41,685 nt of DNA from a virus. The stretch is taken from IMG/VR virus record IMGVR_UViG_3300033153_005305, positions 1 to 41,685 of that record; one strand, written 5' to 3'. Below are positions 17,041 through 26,000 of this stretch, one piece after another. The notes beneath the pieces were generated by a model. The model was not told where the DNA came from and searched no databases. It saw nothing but the letters and a program-made list of their open reading frames with translations. The translations under genes and the position numbers were made by a program. Within the stretch, counting starts at the first letter, position 1. Each line of letters begins with the position of its first letter.

Positions 17041-18959
17041 TGTTTGGATCAACAGACGTAATAATAGCGGCGGCGGTAAATCAGTCTGTTTTATTTGCGC
17101 TGAATACCGGTAACTTAGCGATCTCAGCTATGAAGCTCGGGTATGTAAGGTATACAGAAAACGACGGTACTAGCTTTACCGAGGTTATCTCTGTACCGTT
17201 AACAGAGCTTGCGTCTATTACGACCGCCCATGCAGATAATTACGCTAAGTACTTGGATAGCGACACGTCCGGCGGCAATTATTTTCTATTGCGGGTAGAT
17301 TTTCCCGACGCGGCTTTCGTAGTAGGAAAAGATAAAGTAATTTGTAACATCTACGACGACGACGAGAATGTAATAGCTCACCGTATTTTCGATTTAACCG
17401 GGCCGGATTCTATTTACGTAGGCGGCGCGGTTTGGGTCGATCCGGTCGCGGGTGTCGCGGGTACACGTAGCTATGTAAACGGTATACCTAGTAACCCCGT
17501 TAGCAATATAAGCACAGCTAGAGTTATAGCCGCCGCTATGGGCTTTAAAAGGATACGCATAATAAACGGTAGTACCCCTTCGGATATGGCTACGACTAGC
17601 TATATTGGTTATACTATTTTTTCAGATTCTTTTGCACAGATCGATTTAGGATCGACGAATGTAGCTGGCGTAAGTTTTGAGGGTTTACGGATAAACGATG
17701 GCGGTAGTACTGGCGCGTCGGGTGGCTATTGTAATTTAAAAGATTGCTTTATAGGTAAAGCCGCTGGTATGGACATACCCAGAATGATCGCCCGTGACTG
17801 TACGCTTGAAGGTATCGTACATTTGGCCGACGACGGTAACTACTTATTTTCCGGTCTCAGAACCGCCGACGACGATACTGTATTAGATTTTAACGACATA
17901 TCCCCCGGCGATCCCGGACAAAATACAGTTTTAATATCTGGCTTTTCCGGGCGCTTGACTATTAAAAATATGCTTACTACTGATAGTATCGAGATAAGCG
18001 GCAACGGTGAAATAATTTTTCATTCTAGCTGTAATTCAGGAACGGCCACGGCTAGAGTCAGCGGGGCGATTAAGGTAACAAATAACGCTACCGCTCTCGA
18101 CTTAACCAATAATACAATAGATCAAAGCAATGCCACGGCTATTAGTAATTTGCAATCGACAGTGGATAATATGGGTGAGTTTACCAGAATTAAAACCTCT
18201 ATAAATTCTCATTATATTAATCCCGCTTCAGGCTCAGAGTACACGCAGATATGGGTAACACTAAGAGATTTAGACGGGGATATAGTTGATCCTGATTCTG
18301 ACGACTTAGGTATAGAGCTTATAGGTACGGTAAGCGGAGATATCACAGCCAGGCTGTACGACGGCGACGGCGGATCGCCGCTGGCTTCAGCGTCCGCCGT
18401 GGTGGGTAAAAAACTTATTAAATCAGCCACAGGTATTTACTACTGCTGGCTTAAGACTACCGTAGGCGATCAGATAGAAAACTTGAATTTTACGCTCGGC
18501 TGGAAAGAGGGCTCGCCTCTGGTTACTTATAAGGAATTTACAGGCAGTGCCATACTTGACGAGGTGCCATCTACTGTAAACGCTAATGTCGTTGAATGGG
18601 ATGGTAACGCGGTTACTGGCGACGGTGACTGGGCGGCATTGGCGGCAGCGTTGGCGGCTGTTAAAAATAAGACCGATAATTTGCCACATTCAATAAAAAA
18701 GAATACCGCTATCAATAATTTTAAATTCGTAATGCTCAGTGCTTTGACCGGTGATCCTATGCCAGGGCTAACCGTGGCCGCTTCGCGCTCGCTAGATAAC
18801 ACAAATTTTACCTCAATGGCTAACTCGGTTAGCGAGCGCGGGAGCGGTGTTTACGAGATAGACGTTGCTGCGGCAGACACGAACGCCGACACAGGTGCAT
18901 GGAAATTTATGGCCACAGGCGCAGAGGCTACTATTATTACTTTTATTACTGAAGTTTAA
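17040..18959 (+). CDS. Putative tail fibre or receptor-binding protein
   Basis: 639 aa. It starts at ATG 17040 after a strong AAAGGAGG site. The N-terminal 115 residues are a beta domain that could attach it to the tail. The middle (about 140-370) has Gly/Asn/Asp-rich, strand-turn-strand texture like a beta-helix (ARDCTLEGIVHLADDGNYLF, LTIKNMLTTDSIEISGNGEI). The C-terminal 85 residues form a separate beta domain beginning NFKFVMLSALTGDPMPGLTV, a pattern that I recall from phage tail proteins ending in adhesion-like domains. Position among distal tail genes agrees. No catalytic motif for a depolymerase is visible. Confidence 0.68.
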   Translation: MFGSTDVIIAAAVNQSVLFALNTGNLAISAMKLGYVRYTENDGTSFTEVISVPLTELASITTAHADNYAKYLDSDTSGGNYFLLRVDFPDAAFVVGKDKVICNIYDDDENVIAHRIFDLTGPDSIYVGGAVWVDPVAGVAGTRSYVNGIPSNPVSNISTARVIAAAMGFKRIRIINGSTPSDMATTSYIGYTIFSDSFAQIDLGSTNVAGVSFEGLRINDGGSTGASGGYCNLKDCFIGKAAGMDIPRMIARDCTLEGIVHLADDGNYLFSGLRTADDDTVLDFNDISPGDPGQNTVLISGFSGRLTIKNMLTTDSIEISGNGEIIFHSSCNSGTATARVSGAIKVTNNATALDLTNNTIDQSNATAISNLQSTVDNMGEFTRIKTSINSHYINPASGSEYTQIWVTLRDLDGDIVDPDSDDLGIELIGTVSGDITARLYDGDGGSPLASASAVVGKKLIKSATGIYYCWLKTTVGDQIENLNFTLGWKEGSPLVTYKEFTGSAILDEVPSTVNANVVEWDGNAVTGDGDWAALAAALAAVKNKTDNLPHSIKKNTAINNFKFVMLSALTGDPMPGLTVAASRSLDNTNFTSMANSVSERGSGVYEIDVAAADTNADTGAWKFMATGAEATIITFITEV

Positions 18960-20977
18960 TGCTATTAAATTGGACTACTCCCAGGCATCGGAATATCGTT
19001 TTTGCGCAAAGCGGTATTGTTAGGGCGTATACTGGTAAAGCTTCTCAGCTCTTCACTGATGATTTTATATTTGCAGCTACGTCTAATACGCGCTGCCCTA
19101 AAGCGTTAGTCGAGGTTACGTGGGCTGATACGTTAATTGATTTTAATCTTGTTATATCTTCAAATGACATAAATCGCATAGATAGAACCGGCCAGATTTT
19201 TAACGGCAAAACGGAAAGCGGCGAGAAGTGGGCGTATATACACGACGGCTTAATTGCCGACGGTTCTTTTCATGTTTGCCCGGAGCTTGACGTAGAGCCT
19301 CAAATGGGCTGGTATGGCTCGGCGTTGATAGCTGACGGCGCAGGGGATTTTTCGACTAAGCCATATTTAACGTTAACGCATGACGCCCGCCCGTACTCTA
19401 AAATTGTCGTGGCGGGTGACAGTATTTATAACGAGTACCCGGTCGATTTTGATATAACAATTACTCACCCAGGGGGGCCAACAGTAATAAACGTTACCGG
19501 GAATACCGAGAGGATATACGAAAACCTTTTTAACATCATAGTTGACGTGACCAGCGTTAAGCTTGAGGTCTCTAAATGGAGCGCGCCCAACACGATAGTT
19601 AAAATTACGCAGTTTATCGGCGCAACAATTGTTCTATACGATTCAAGTGATATAGTAGAGTTGGGCATATTGGAGGAAACCAATAGTGACACGGGGGTAG
19701 TTCCGATCGGTAACGTATCGGCTAATGAGCTTGACCTTTCGCTATTAAATACTGATAGGCGCTTTAGCCAGGGCAACACAGAAAGCGTATATCATGAGGT
19801 TTTATTATCCGGTCGTAAGATAAGGGTATGGCTCGGTTTTGTTCTGCCCTCCGGGTCGCTAGACGCTACCGGCGACGTAGAAGGGTACATAGTTAAAATA
19901 GAGAACGGCGTAAAAGTCGGGTACATGCCTTACGGCGTGTACTGGTCTAAAGATTGGATAAGCAGCCACGACAGTCAAATTACCACTACAACGGCCTACG
20001 ATATCGCTTATAAGCTCAGTCAAAAAGATTTCTTGAGGTCTGATAATTATTCAGGTAACGTGGGTGATATCGTTAACGAAGCAATGACAGAGGCTCTAAG
20101 GGATATCCCCGATCTAAAATGGCGGGTTAGTGCCGATATCGCCGCCTTAACGTGGGGCGAAGTGGCTTTTAAGACTGAAAGTTATTTGGAAGTTTTAAAG
20201 GATATCTCAGAGGCTACTTTATCATATACATACGTCGACCGTTCCGGCATCCTTGTTATTGGCTCACTGTTAGGGGCTAATACCCCCGTTCAAGCATGGC
20301 AGCAGATAGGGCTTTCTGAGTATTTCGATTATGAAAGCAATCCTAAAATAGACGAGCTTATAAATTTTATTCGGGTCGGTTACATTAAGTATAACGTAGG
20401 GACGCCCGATACGGACATATACCCGGATAGTGAAACGTTTGTTATTCCTGCAGGCGGCACGCTCGGGCTCTATTTAGCTTGGAATCAAAAACCGGTAGAT
20501 ATTTCGACAGTCGTAATAAACCTTAATATAGTGTCAGGCTCGCCATACCTTTCCGATCATACCATATACGCTAACGGCGCTGATATCGTTATAACGGGAG
20601 CGCCAGGCGACGAGGTTAGTTTATCCGTTAGCGGGACGCCTTACGCGCTTGAGGAAAATACAGAGACTACCGCAAGCGACACTATTAGTATTAACAGATA
20701 CGGCACGCGTGAATTTGCTTTAACCGGTAACGTTCTAGTAACTACAATTGAGCAGGCGCAGGGATTAGCTGACAACTTAATTGTTTTCTATGGTAACTTA
20801 AGAAACGACGGCGCGTTTAACTGGTTTGGCAGTACGTTGATAGCGGTGGGCGATACGCTAGAAGTTGCGGAATTTAAAAGTGAGACTGTAGAGACAAAAA
20901 CGGATTTTATTATTAAGCGACAAACAACTAAATTTGACGGCGGTATACAAGTAGAAACCGAATTACGGAGGGCTTAA
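18959..20977 (+). CDS. Baseplate/tail hub-like protein
   Basis: 672 aa. Its size, the NTDRRFSQGNTES segment near residue 260 and SGRKIRVWLGF near 282 resemble tail hub (Tal/gp27-like) or minor tail proteins that form the tip ring below the tape measure. A later region with helix and strand (SESTLSYTYVDRSG-like; here EATLSYTYVDRSG) fits an OB/beta domain, and a C-terminal part (about 540-672) is beta-rich. Start overlap TAATG at 18957. No lysozyme or peptidase motif is evident, so cell-wall digestion is not encoded in this protein. Confidence 0.66.
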   Translation: MLLNWTTPRHRNIVFAQSGIVRAYTGKASQLFTDDFIFAATSNTRCPKALVEVTWADTLIDFNLVISSNDINRIDRTGQIFNGKTESGEKWAYIHDGLIADGSFHVCPELDVEPQMGWYGSALIADGAGDFSTKPYLTLTHDARPYSKIVVAGDSIYNEYPVDFDITITHPGGPTVINVTGNTERIYENLFNIIVDVTSVKLEVSKWSAPNTIVKITQFIGATIVLYDSSDIVELGILEETNSDTGVVPIGNVSANELDLSLLNTDRRFSQGNTESVYHEVLLSGRKIRVWLGFVLPSGSLDATGDVEGYIVKIENGVKVGYMPYGVYWSKDWISSHDSQITTTTAYDIAYKLSQKDFLRSDNYSGNVGDIVNEAMTEALRDIPDLKWRVSADIAALTWGEVAFKTESYLEVLKDISEATLSYTYVDRSGILVIGSLLGANTPVQAWQQIGLSEYFDYESNPKIDELINFIRVGYIKYNVGTPDTDIYPDSETFVIPAGGTLGLYLAWNQKPVDISTVVINLNIVSGSPYLSDHTIYANGADIVITGAPGDEVSLSVSGTPYALEENTETTASDTISINRYGTREFALTGNVLVTTIEQAQGLADNLIVFYGNLRNDGAFNWFGSTLIAVGDTLEVAEFKSETVETKTDFIIKRQTTKFDGGIQVETELRRA

Positions 20978-20979
20978 AA

Positions 20980-21900
20980 ATGACATGGGAAACACCTAAA
21001 ACAGACTGGGTAACTAGCGACGGCATAGGGTACGCAGATATGAATAGGATTGAAAGTAATACCTTAGGCGTGCGAAATGCCACAGTAAGAAAGATTCAGG
21101 GCGGCGGTTATCTGATTTATAATAATGTTTCTGGCTACGACGGCATAGTGGCGATTCAACCGCTATCTTGTTACTCTGCCGGGGGCTTTCCTATCAGGCA
21201 GAATACAGAGTTTAGAAAAAACCTGAATACATGGGCGCTCGGCAGCGGCGACGACAAGGGCGGCATGGCTTCGGCCGTTACGCCTGCGGGGCGTACTTGG
21301 TACTATATTTATGCAATACTTAATACTTCGTCGGGTGCTATAGACTTTATGTTTGACGACGATCCCGGTGGGGCTAATATTCCCGTAGGTACTTTCGACG
21401 AAAAAAGATATATCGGGGCTTTTAAAACCCGTGATGCGGGCGCAGAGAGTAGCTTTTTTATATCTGAAATGTACAGCATAGGCGATCGTACTTTTATTAA
21501 TCCTAATGATATGGTAGCCGATCGTGATATTGTATATACTAACATTAATAATCAGTATAAACTCGTAAGTTTAAGCTATGTATTACCCGAGCGGTTAGTT
21601 TTGGCTCAGCTTAACGTTTACAGTGAGGCAAATAAAGCTATAGGTTTTATATCTAACTACGGCGGCTTTACTGTACCAAGTGGCATATACGCTTCGTTCC
21701 CAAGTCGCCCGCCGTTAGGCGAGGTAATTTTTACCCGTGACGCGCCGGTAGGCGCTACGCCTAACCTTTTAACGTGCGGCGGCGACTTCCCACTTATGGT
21801 AGATACTGACCGGCAAATTTACGCGGCCTTGTACGATACCGGGATAATAGATAAGATATACATAGGCGTACGTGGCTGGCACGACGAAAGATTAATATAA
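20980..21900 (+). CDS. Distal tail protein with conserved TPKTDW N-terminus
   Basis: 306 aa, preceded by CGGAGGGC. The N-terminus WETPKTDWVTSDGIGYADMNRIESNT is a segment I recall from many phage minor tail and fibre proteins (split here: TPKTDW, then GIGYADMNRIE). The remaining sequence is beta-rich and aromatic, consistent with a trimeric fibre or tip protein. It is the last of the tail genes before the lysis pair. The role is inferred from this N-terminal motif and from position. Confidence 0.6.
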   Translation: MTWETPKTDWVTSDGIGYADMNRIESNTLGVRNATVRKIQGGGYLIYNNVSGYDGIVAIQPLSCYSAGGFPIRQNTEFRKNLNTWALGSGDDKGGMASAVTPAGRTWYYIYAILNTSSGAIDFMFDDDPGGANIPVGTFDEKRYIGAFKTRDAGAESSFFISEMYSIGDRTFINPNDMVADRDIVYTNINNQYKLVSLSYVLPERLVLAQLNVYSEANKAIGFISNYGGFTVPSGIYASFPSRPPLGEVIFTRDAPVGATPNLLTCGGDFPLMVDTDRQIYAALYDTGIIDKIYIGVRGWHDERLI

Positions 21901-22214
21901 TGGCTAAAGATATCAACGATTTAGATGTTACTATAAACTCTTTCCTTAGTGCGCAAACTGTCTGGAATGAAAAACACGACAAGCGCAGTAGCGAAGTACT
22001 GCAAAGTATCGACAGGAAAACCACAAAGTTATTTGACCTGCATGAAAACCTAATAGAAAAAGTAGGCGCGTTAAATTGTGGTCAAGCTATTGTAAATCAA
22101 AAGATAGCCGGTACGGATAAACGCCTTGATTGGCTGTGGCGGATTATCGGAGTTACGGCATTGGCTATGTTATTTAAAGCCGTGTATGAGTACATTAAAA
22201 GCCCAGGGGGTTAA
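21900..22214 (+). CDS. XhlA-like small membrane protein (holin-associated)
   Basis: 104 aa with one C-terminal membrane helix at about 80-98 (WRIIGVTALAMLFKAVYEYI) after a charged, coiled-coil-like stretch. This is the layout of haemolysin XhlA-like proteins, which act with holins in lysis and help release the peptidase downstream. The start overlaps the preceding stop (TAATG at 21898-21902). With only one membrane helix, it could also be a pinholin-type holin; no second holin is found beside it. Confidence 0.65.
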   Translation: MAKDINDLDVTINSFLSAQTVWNEKHDKRSSEVLQSIDRKTTKLFDLHENLIEKVGALNCGQAIVNQKIAGTDKRLDWLWRIIGVTALAMLFKAVYEYIKSPGG

Positions 22215-22215
22215 T

Positions 22216-22785
22216 ATGCAATTAAGTACTAATTTTTATCTAAGAGAATTTACGAAGTATCCCAGGATAGAGATCCCGCCTATTAAGATTTTTCTTTTAG
22301 AAGCGCTTTGCCAGGGTATCTTACAGCCTATTCGAGATTTTCTAAGATGTCCCATAAAAGTTACTAATGGTATACGCTTTGATGGTGACTATGAGCGGTT
22401 AATAAAAGCCGGTTATCATCCAAGCGAAACCAGCGATCACGGCTTTCAGGACTGTGTATCTTTAACCAGCCATAAAAAAATAGCGCGCTTCGGTAAAGAG
22501 TACGCTTATTCGGTGGGGGCTGCCGATATTGTACCGGCCTGCGGCGCGGAGGTTGCTTTTGCGAGAATGCGAGAATTTTTTGAGCCTATAACCTGCGAGC
22601 TTAAACTACCGGCGCAGAATATAGAAGTAGGGCAAATGATACTTGAGCACGGTAAATCTTACTGGCTGCATGTCTCTAATCCGGCGACGGTAATTTATGA
22701 CGGGCTTTTTGTTCAGAGGTATCTTAAGAAAACCCCGTTCCTGATTTCATTGGATAATGGGAAAACTTATCAGCCGGTCGCCTGA
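22216..22785 (+). CDS. Peptidase M15-type cell-wall hydrolase (endolysin)
   Basis: 189 aa from ATG 22216, which has AGGGGG just upstream; an earlier in-frame ATG lies inside the XhlA-like gene. The M15_3 layout is clear: LSTNFYLREF at the N-terminus, ILQPIRDFLRCPIKVTNGIR, then S-D-H (H75), GAADIV (D104) and W-L-H-V-S (H152), the three likely zinc ligands. It would cleave peptide crosslinks in peptidoglycan. Compared with compact family members it has about 15 extra residues between H75 and D104. Its 3' end overlaps the convergent helicase gene by 16 bases. Confidence 0.9.
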   Translation: MQLSTNFYLREFTKYPRIEIPPIKIFLLEALCQGILQPIRDFLRCPIKVTNGIRFDGDYERLIKAGYHPSETSDHGFQDCVSLTSHKKIARFGKEYAYSVGAADIVPACGAEVAFARMREFFEPITCELKLPAQNIEVGQMILEHGKSYWLHVSNPATVIYDGLFVQRYLKKTPFLISLDNGKTYQPVA

Positions 22786-24368
22786 TTATTACGGGCGTCT
22801 CTCTTCACAGCTTCCAATAGTTGATCTTGCGTCCAGCCGTATTTAGCTACACCCTCCATTAGTCGCACGTCCGCCCGGCCTTTGGCTATTAAATAGTATA
22901 CGAAAACTTCCCGTTGCTGGCCGGGACGCCACAGCCTTTTATTTAACTGTCTGTTATGGTCTAAGCGCCAGTTAAGCCCCAGCCATACCAGTACGCGCCC
23001 CGGACCCCTTTGGATGTTTAAGCCGTGCGCCACGCTGCCAGGGTGGCCGAAGGCTAAAGGGATCTCGCCCGCGTTCCATGCGTGTACGAAGTCGCGCCGC
23101 TCGCGTATGTCTATGCCTTGAGGGTAACGGGCTTTGAGCCTTATTAATTCATGGGCGAAATTATAGCCTATCAGAACCGGCTCGCCTGCATGCTCTAAAA
23201 GTATATCATCCAGGGCGTTAAACTTCTCGTCGTGCAGCGTTATCCATTCTTTTTCAATTCCAGTATAGACCGCGCCCCCGCAGATCTGCAAAAGCTTGCC
23301 AGCTAAAACCCCATTATTGGCTGCTGTTATCTCTTCGGTATCGGTATTTAATACTAAATCGCGCTCGAAAGTGTCGTACATTTTGGCCGCTTCCTGGGGT
23401 AGCTTTATTACGCGGTCTACGTGATGACAGGGCGGCAGCTCGGCTTCGGCCTCTGATTCTACAGCTATGCAAAGATCCTTTATACGGGCGTGTATGGCCG
23501 CTTCAGCGCCAGGCTTTAGATCCCAGGAAAAGCCGTTGTGAGATCGGTTAAAGTATTTCATTTTATACTGGGTGTAGGTTCTTTCCAGTCGCTTACCCCC
23601 ATCCATGGTGAAAATGAGCGGCCAAAGGTCAACTAGCCCTTTATTTGACGGGGTGCCTGTGAGGTGCGTCAGCCTTTCCACCTGTGGTGCCAGGGCGCAC
23701 AACGCGCCAAATCTGGTATAACGTGAGGCTGGGCTTTCGAAGCCCTTACAAAGCGTTATACAGGCCTTTAACGACGCCCGGACAGGTGCGAAGTGTTCAC
23801 AGGGCATAACACACCACTTGGTATACTTCCCTTTGTGGTAATTGGCGCAAAAATCGGCCTCTGTGCAGATAAAGCTCTTTTCGTGCAGAAAGAGAGGGCA
23901 CTCTTTAGCATGCACGCAGATCGCCTTATTTGGTTTAGATTTGCGGTTAGCATTTTTGAAGCCTTCGGCGTCGTCGAAAACTACCATATCATATGGCCAG
24001 GTCCGCCCGGCGCGCTCGGCCAGCCAAACAAAATTTTCCTGGTTAATTATGTGGATCTGCTCAGCGCCTCGGGCTGCTGCTAATCGTGGGCCGGCCCCGC
24101 CGGTTATGACTTTGAATTTTAAGTATGACGTGTGCGCCCAGTCTTGCAGCTCGCCCGGCCAGGTGTCGCGGGCGACGAATAGAGTAGTGACTATCAGAAC
24201 CTTTTTAACTTCCTTCAGTCTGAAGAGCTTTTCTATGGTCGTAATGAGCGCCGCCGTCTTACCGAATCCCATATTAGAAAAGCACGCGCAACGGGGATTT
24301 TCTAGTATAAAATCAATTACGCTGAGCTGCGAAGCCCGCAGCATGTCTTTAGTAAAGCGGGCGGTCAA
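22770..24368 (-). CDS. SNF2-like DEAD-type helicase
   Basis: 532 aa. An SF2/SNF2-type ATPase found in phage replication clusters with VRR-NUC. Walker A is GFGKT (34-38), motif II is DDAE (132-135), motif III TGTP follows near 240, and motif VI-like WRPGQQREVFVYY lies near 480. A Cys-rich insertion at about 151-207 (Cys 151, 157, 168, 174, 186, 190, 203, 207) is unusual. The start is TTG at 24368 in a TTGA overlap with VRR-NUC; an ATG eight codons later (24344) is an alternative, and both have weak ribosome sites. Confidence 0.9.
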   Translation of the reverse strand: MTARFTKDMLRASQLSVIDFILENPRCACFSNMGFGKTAALITTIEKLFRLKEVKKVLIVTTLFVARDTWPGELQDWAHTSYLKFKVITGGAGPRLAAARGAEQIHIINQENFVWLAERAGRTWPYDMVVFDDAEGFKNANRKSKPNKAICVHAKECPLFLHEKSFICTEADFCANYHKGKYTKWCVMPCEHFAPVRASLKACITLCKGFESPASRYTRFGALCALAPQVERLTHLTGTPSNKGLVDLWPLIFTMDGGKRLERTYTQYKMKYFNRSHNGFSWDLKPGAEAAIHARIKDLCIAVESEAEAELPPCHHVDRVIKLPQEAAKMYDTFERDLVLNTDTEEITAANNGVLAGKLLQICGGAVYTGIEKEWITLHDEKFNALDDILLEHAGEPVLIGYNFAHELIRLKARYPQGIDIRERRDFVHAWNAGEIPLAFGHPGSVAHGLNIQRGPGRVLVWLGLNWRLDHNRQLNKRLWRPGQQREVFVYYLIAKGRADVRLMEGVAKYGWTQDQLLEAVKRDARNNQATG

Positions 24369-24709
24369 GGGTCAAAGCTGCTTATGTCGCGGGATAGCAG
24401 TATCAAGTCAAATATAGGATCGTCTTCGGCTGCGGTCTCTGTCATAAGGTCGATAAACTCGCGGGCGTCGGTCACGTTATCGCAGCAGCGGCAAGGGATA
24501 CCGGCGCGCTTTAGCTTTACCGCTTCGCGCTGCTGTTTGGGCGTAGCTGGCTTTCCGGTGGTTTTATACTCTATGGAAAAAGTAACGCCGTTTTTAAAGT
24601 GTAGCCGGTCGTGTATGCCGCCGCGCCCCGGCGCGCTCCATTTATAGACCAGCCAGCCGCGATCGCGGGCGTACTTAACGCCGTCATCTTCTATTAGGTT
24701 TTCTTGCAT
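24365..24709 (-). CDS. VRR-NUC domain nuclease
   Basis: 114 aa from ATG 24709, eight bases after the methyltransferase stop. An in-frame ATG 78 bases upstream lies inside the methyltransferase gene. VRR-NUC motifs: GGIHDRLHF (acidic metal ligand D) and FSIEYKTTG (E-x-K), then Q for TPKQQREA. This Mg-dependent structure-specific nuclease would act on branched replication or recombination intermediates. It overlaps the helicase by 4 bases (TTGA), and the pair is conserved as neighbours in many phages. Confidence 0.9.
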   Translation of the reverse strand: MQENLIEDDGVKYARDRGWLVYKWSAPGRGGIHDRLHFKNGVTFSIEYKTTGKPATPKQQREAVKLKRAGIPCRCCDNVTDAREFIDLMTETAAEDDPIFDLILLSRDISSFDP

Positions 24710-24717
24710 GGTGTAAG

Positions 24718-25392
24718 TTACTCTGACATTTCTGCCGCTAAGATACCCCGCATTTTTGTGCCGTCGTCTTCTGGCATACGTATGCATTTTATAATAGCGG
24801 CTTCCCTTGATTTAAGAATAGAGCTTTTGGCTTTTAGCTTTGGGCTAGGTTTATTCGTCCAGTGTACCAGCATAGAGGGGAAAGGCGAGCCGGGTTTTTT
24901 CCCGTACTGCATATACAGCGGGTTCTCTTTCTTTTTTCCCTTAGCATCTAGTACATACTCAGCGTCCCAAATACTCTGCCAGTAATGATCCGAGCCGAAT
25001 CTTAAGCGCCCCGGTAAAAAATCTACCTCGACGCCTTCGCGAAACTGGCCGCGCTTGCGATCCCATATGTATTTATGGAAAACTACAGTATCGGAGCGCG
25101 CCGGTAAAAGGCCTACTACAAACTCGACGCCGGGGCGCTGGGCTTCGGTTACGGCTTTTGGTATCCATAGCTTAGCCTCGATATATGGCGGGTTCATAAA
25201 TACGCGCCCGCGCCAAGGCTCCTTTAATCCATCCTGCTCTAAGTCGTAGAAAAGACCGTCAGGGCATTTACAATTATCCAGCGTGCAGCAGGGATCAAAA
25301 GTGAAATCATACTTTTTATTCCACGTATCATAATCGTCCTGGGGCGTTTCCCAGTCCTGCTTAATGCTGGATAGTAGGCCGCTGTTTAACAT
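24718..25392 (-). CDS. Phage DNA N6-adenine methyltransferase
   Basis: 224 aa. Family features are the DWETPQD N-terminus, D-P-C-C (33-36) for cofactor binding and N-P-P-Y (67-70), the catalytic motif of N6-adenine methyltransferases. Late motifs such as LPGRLRFG also fit. It probably protects phage DNA from host restriction or regulates it by marking adenines. Unlike a restriction system there is no paired nuclease. Overlaps the upstream gene by 7 bases (25386-25392). Confidence 0.92.
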   Translation of the reverse strand: MLNSGLLSSIKQDWETPQDDYDTWNKKYDFTFDPCCTLDNCKCPDGLFYDLEQDGLKEPWRGRVFMNPPYIEAKLWIPKAVTEAQRPGVEFVVGLLPARSDTVVFHKYIWDRKRGQFREGVEVDFLPGRLRFGSDHYWQSIWDAEYVLDAKGKKKENPLYMQYGKKPGSPFPSMLVHWTNKPSPKLKAKSSILKSREAAIIKCIRMPEDDGTKMRGILAAEMSE

Positions 25393-25652
25393 CTATGGGC
25401 AGTAACACTTACAATTTCATTGCGCTTTGTAAATTTATTCATTTCAGTCTTTGTTACTATCTCATATTCAGGCGGTAGGCTACCCGCTTCTAGCTCTTCA
25501 AAGGCTTTTGATATTCCGATATATTCAAAGCTATCTTTATGTGCTAAGAACTCTACCCTATAAGGTAGGAAAGCTAGACGTTTTAGTATTTCTACTAGGG
25601 CGGGGTTCCGTATCATTTCCGGGGATACATAAAATTTACCTAAACGTTTCAT
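25386..25652 (-). CDS. Small hypothetical protein
   Basis: 88 aa, no recognised family. It is predicted to be alpha/beta, with helix NPALVEILKRLAFLP, strand YRVEFLAHKDSFEYIG and helix KAFEELEAG, and no Cys pair or membrane segment. The start at 25652 follows AAGAGG in the upstream gene's end, only 2 bases after that stop. It is part of the tightly packed leftward operon before the methyltransferase, so a DNA-transaction accessory role is possible but not shown. Confidence 0.75.
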   Translation of the reverse strand: MKRLGKFYVSPEMIRNPALVEILKRLAFLPYRVEFLAHKDSFEYIGISKAFEELEAGSLPPEYEIVTKTEMNKFTKRNEIVSVTAHRC

Positions 25653-25654
25653 AG

Positions 25655-25822
25655 TTACCTCTTATTTTTATACTCGGTTATGGCTCGGTTTATCTTGTAT
25701 AGATTTTCGTATATGGCGCGTCGTCTTTTATGTATACAGCCGGGGGCGCTCTGTATTACTATTATTTGTGATACCGCCATATTAGTAATAGTGCGTATCT
25801 TTATAGATTCTAACGCGTTCAT
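25655..25822 (-). CDS. Small basic hypothetical protein
   Basis: 55 aa, starting at ATG 25822, which overlaps the stop of the upstream gene (TAATG). The translation begins MNALESIKIRTITNMAVSQ and ends in a basic helix (HKRRRAIYENLYKINRAITE). No family recognised. The tight packing with both neighbours, and the AAGAGG ribosome site for the next gene lying in its tail, support it as real. Confidence 0.65.
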   Translation of the reverse strand: MNALESIKIRTITNMAVSQIIVIQSAPGCIHKRRRAIYENLYKINRAITEYKNKR

Positions 25823-25989
25823 TACTCTCTACACCCAGACGGCTGGTTAACTTTAGCCGTTATACCGCCGCCGTCAGTTATGACATAATAGCAGCCGTCA
25901 ATATACACGACTCTATGGGCTCCGCTGCTGCTCATATTACTGGCTATGCAGCTAATCAGTAATACCAATAAAATTAGTAGCCATTTCAT
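25822..25989 (-). CDS. Small predicted lipoprotein
   Basis: 55 aa with ATG 25989 after AGGAGA. The N-terminus is MKWLLILLVLLISC, with the lipobox L-I-S-C (Cys 14), so it should be lipidated and exported. The mature part is about 41 residues, including HRVVYIDGCYYVITDGGGI and two further cysteines. It could be an o-spanin-like or superinfection-exclusion lipoprotein; it is not Pro-rich as classical Rz1 is. It lies among replication genes, so an early role against other phages is as likely as lysis. Confidence 0.7.
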   Translation of the reverse strand: MKWLLILLVLLISCIASNMSSSGAHRVVYIDGCYYVITDGGGITAKVNQPSGCRE

Positions 25990-26000
25990 TTTACGATCTC

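Noticed and set aside
22126-22215. Longer N-terminus for the M15 peptidase
   Set aside because: It overlaps the XhlA-like gene, and the family normally begins LSTNFYLREF as after ATG 22216.
23793-24417. Rightward open frames inside the SNF2-like helicase gene
   Set aside because: Antisense shadows of a well-supported leftward gene; no motifs and no ribosome sites.
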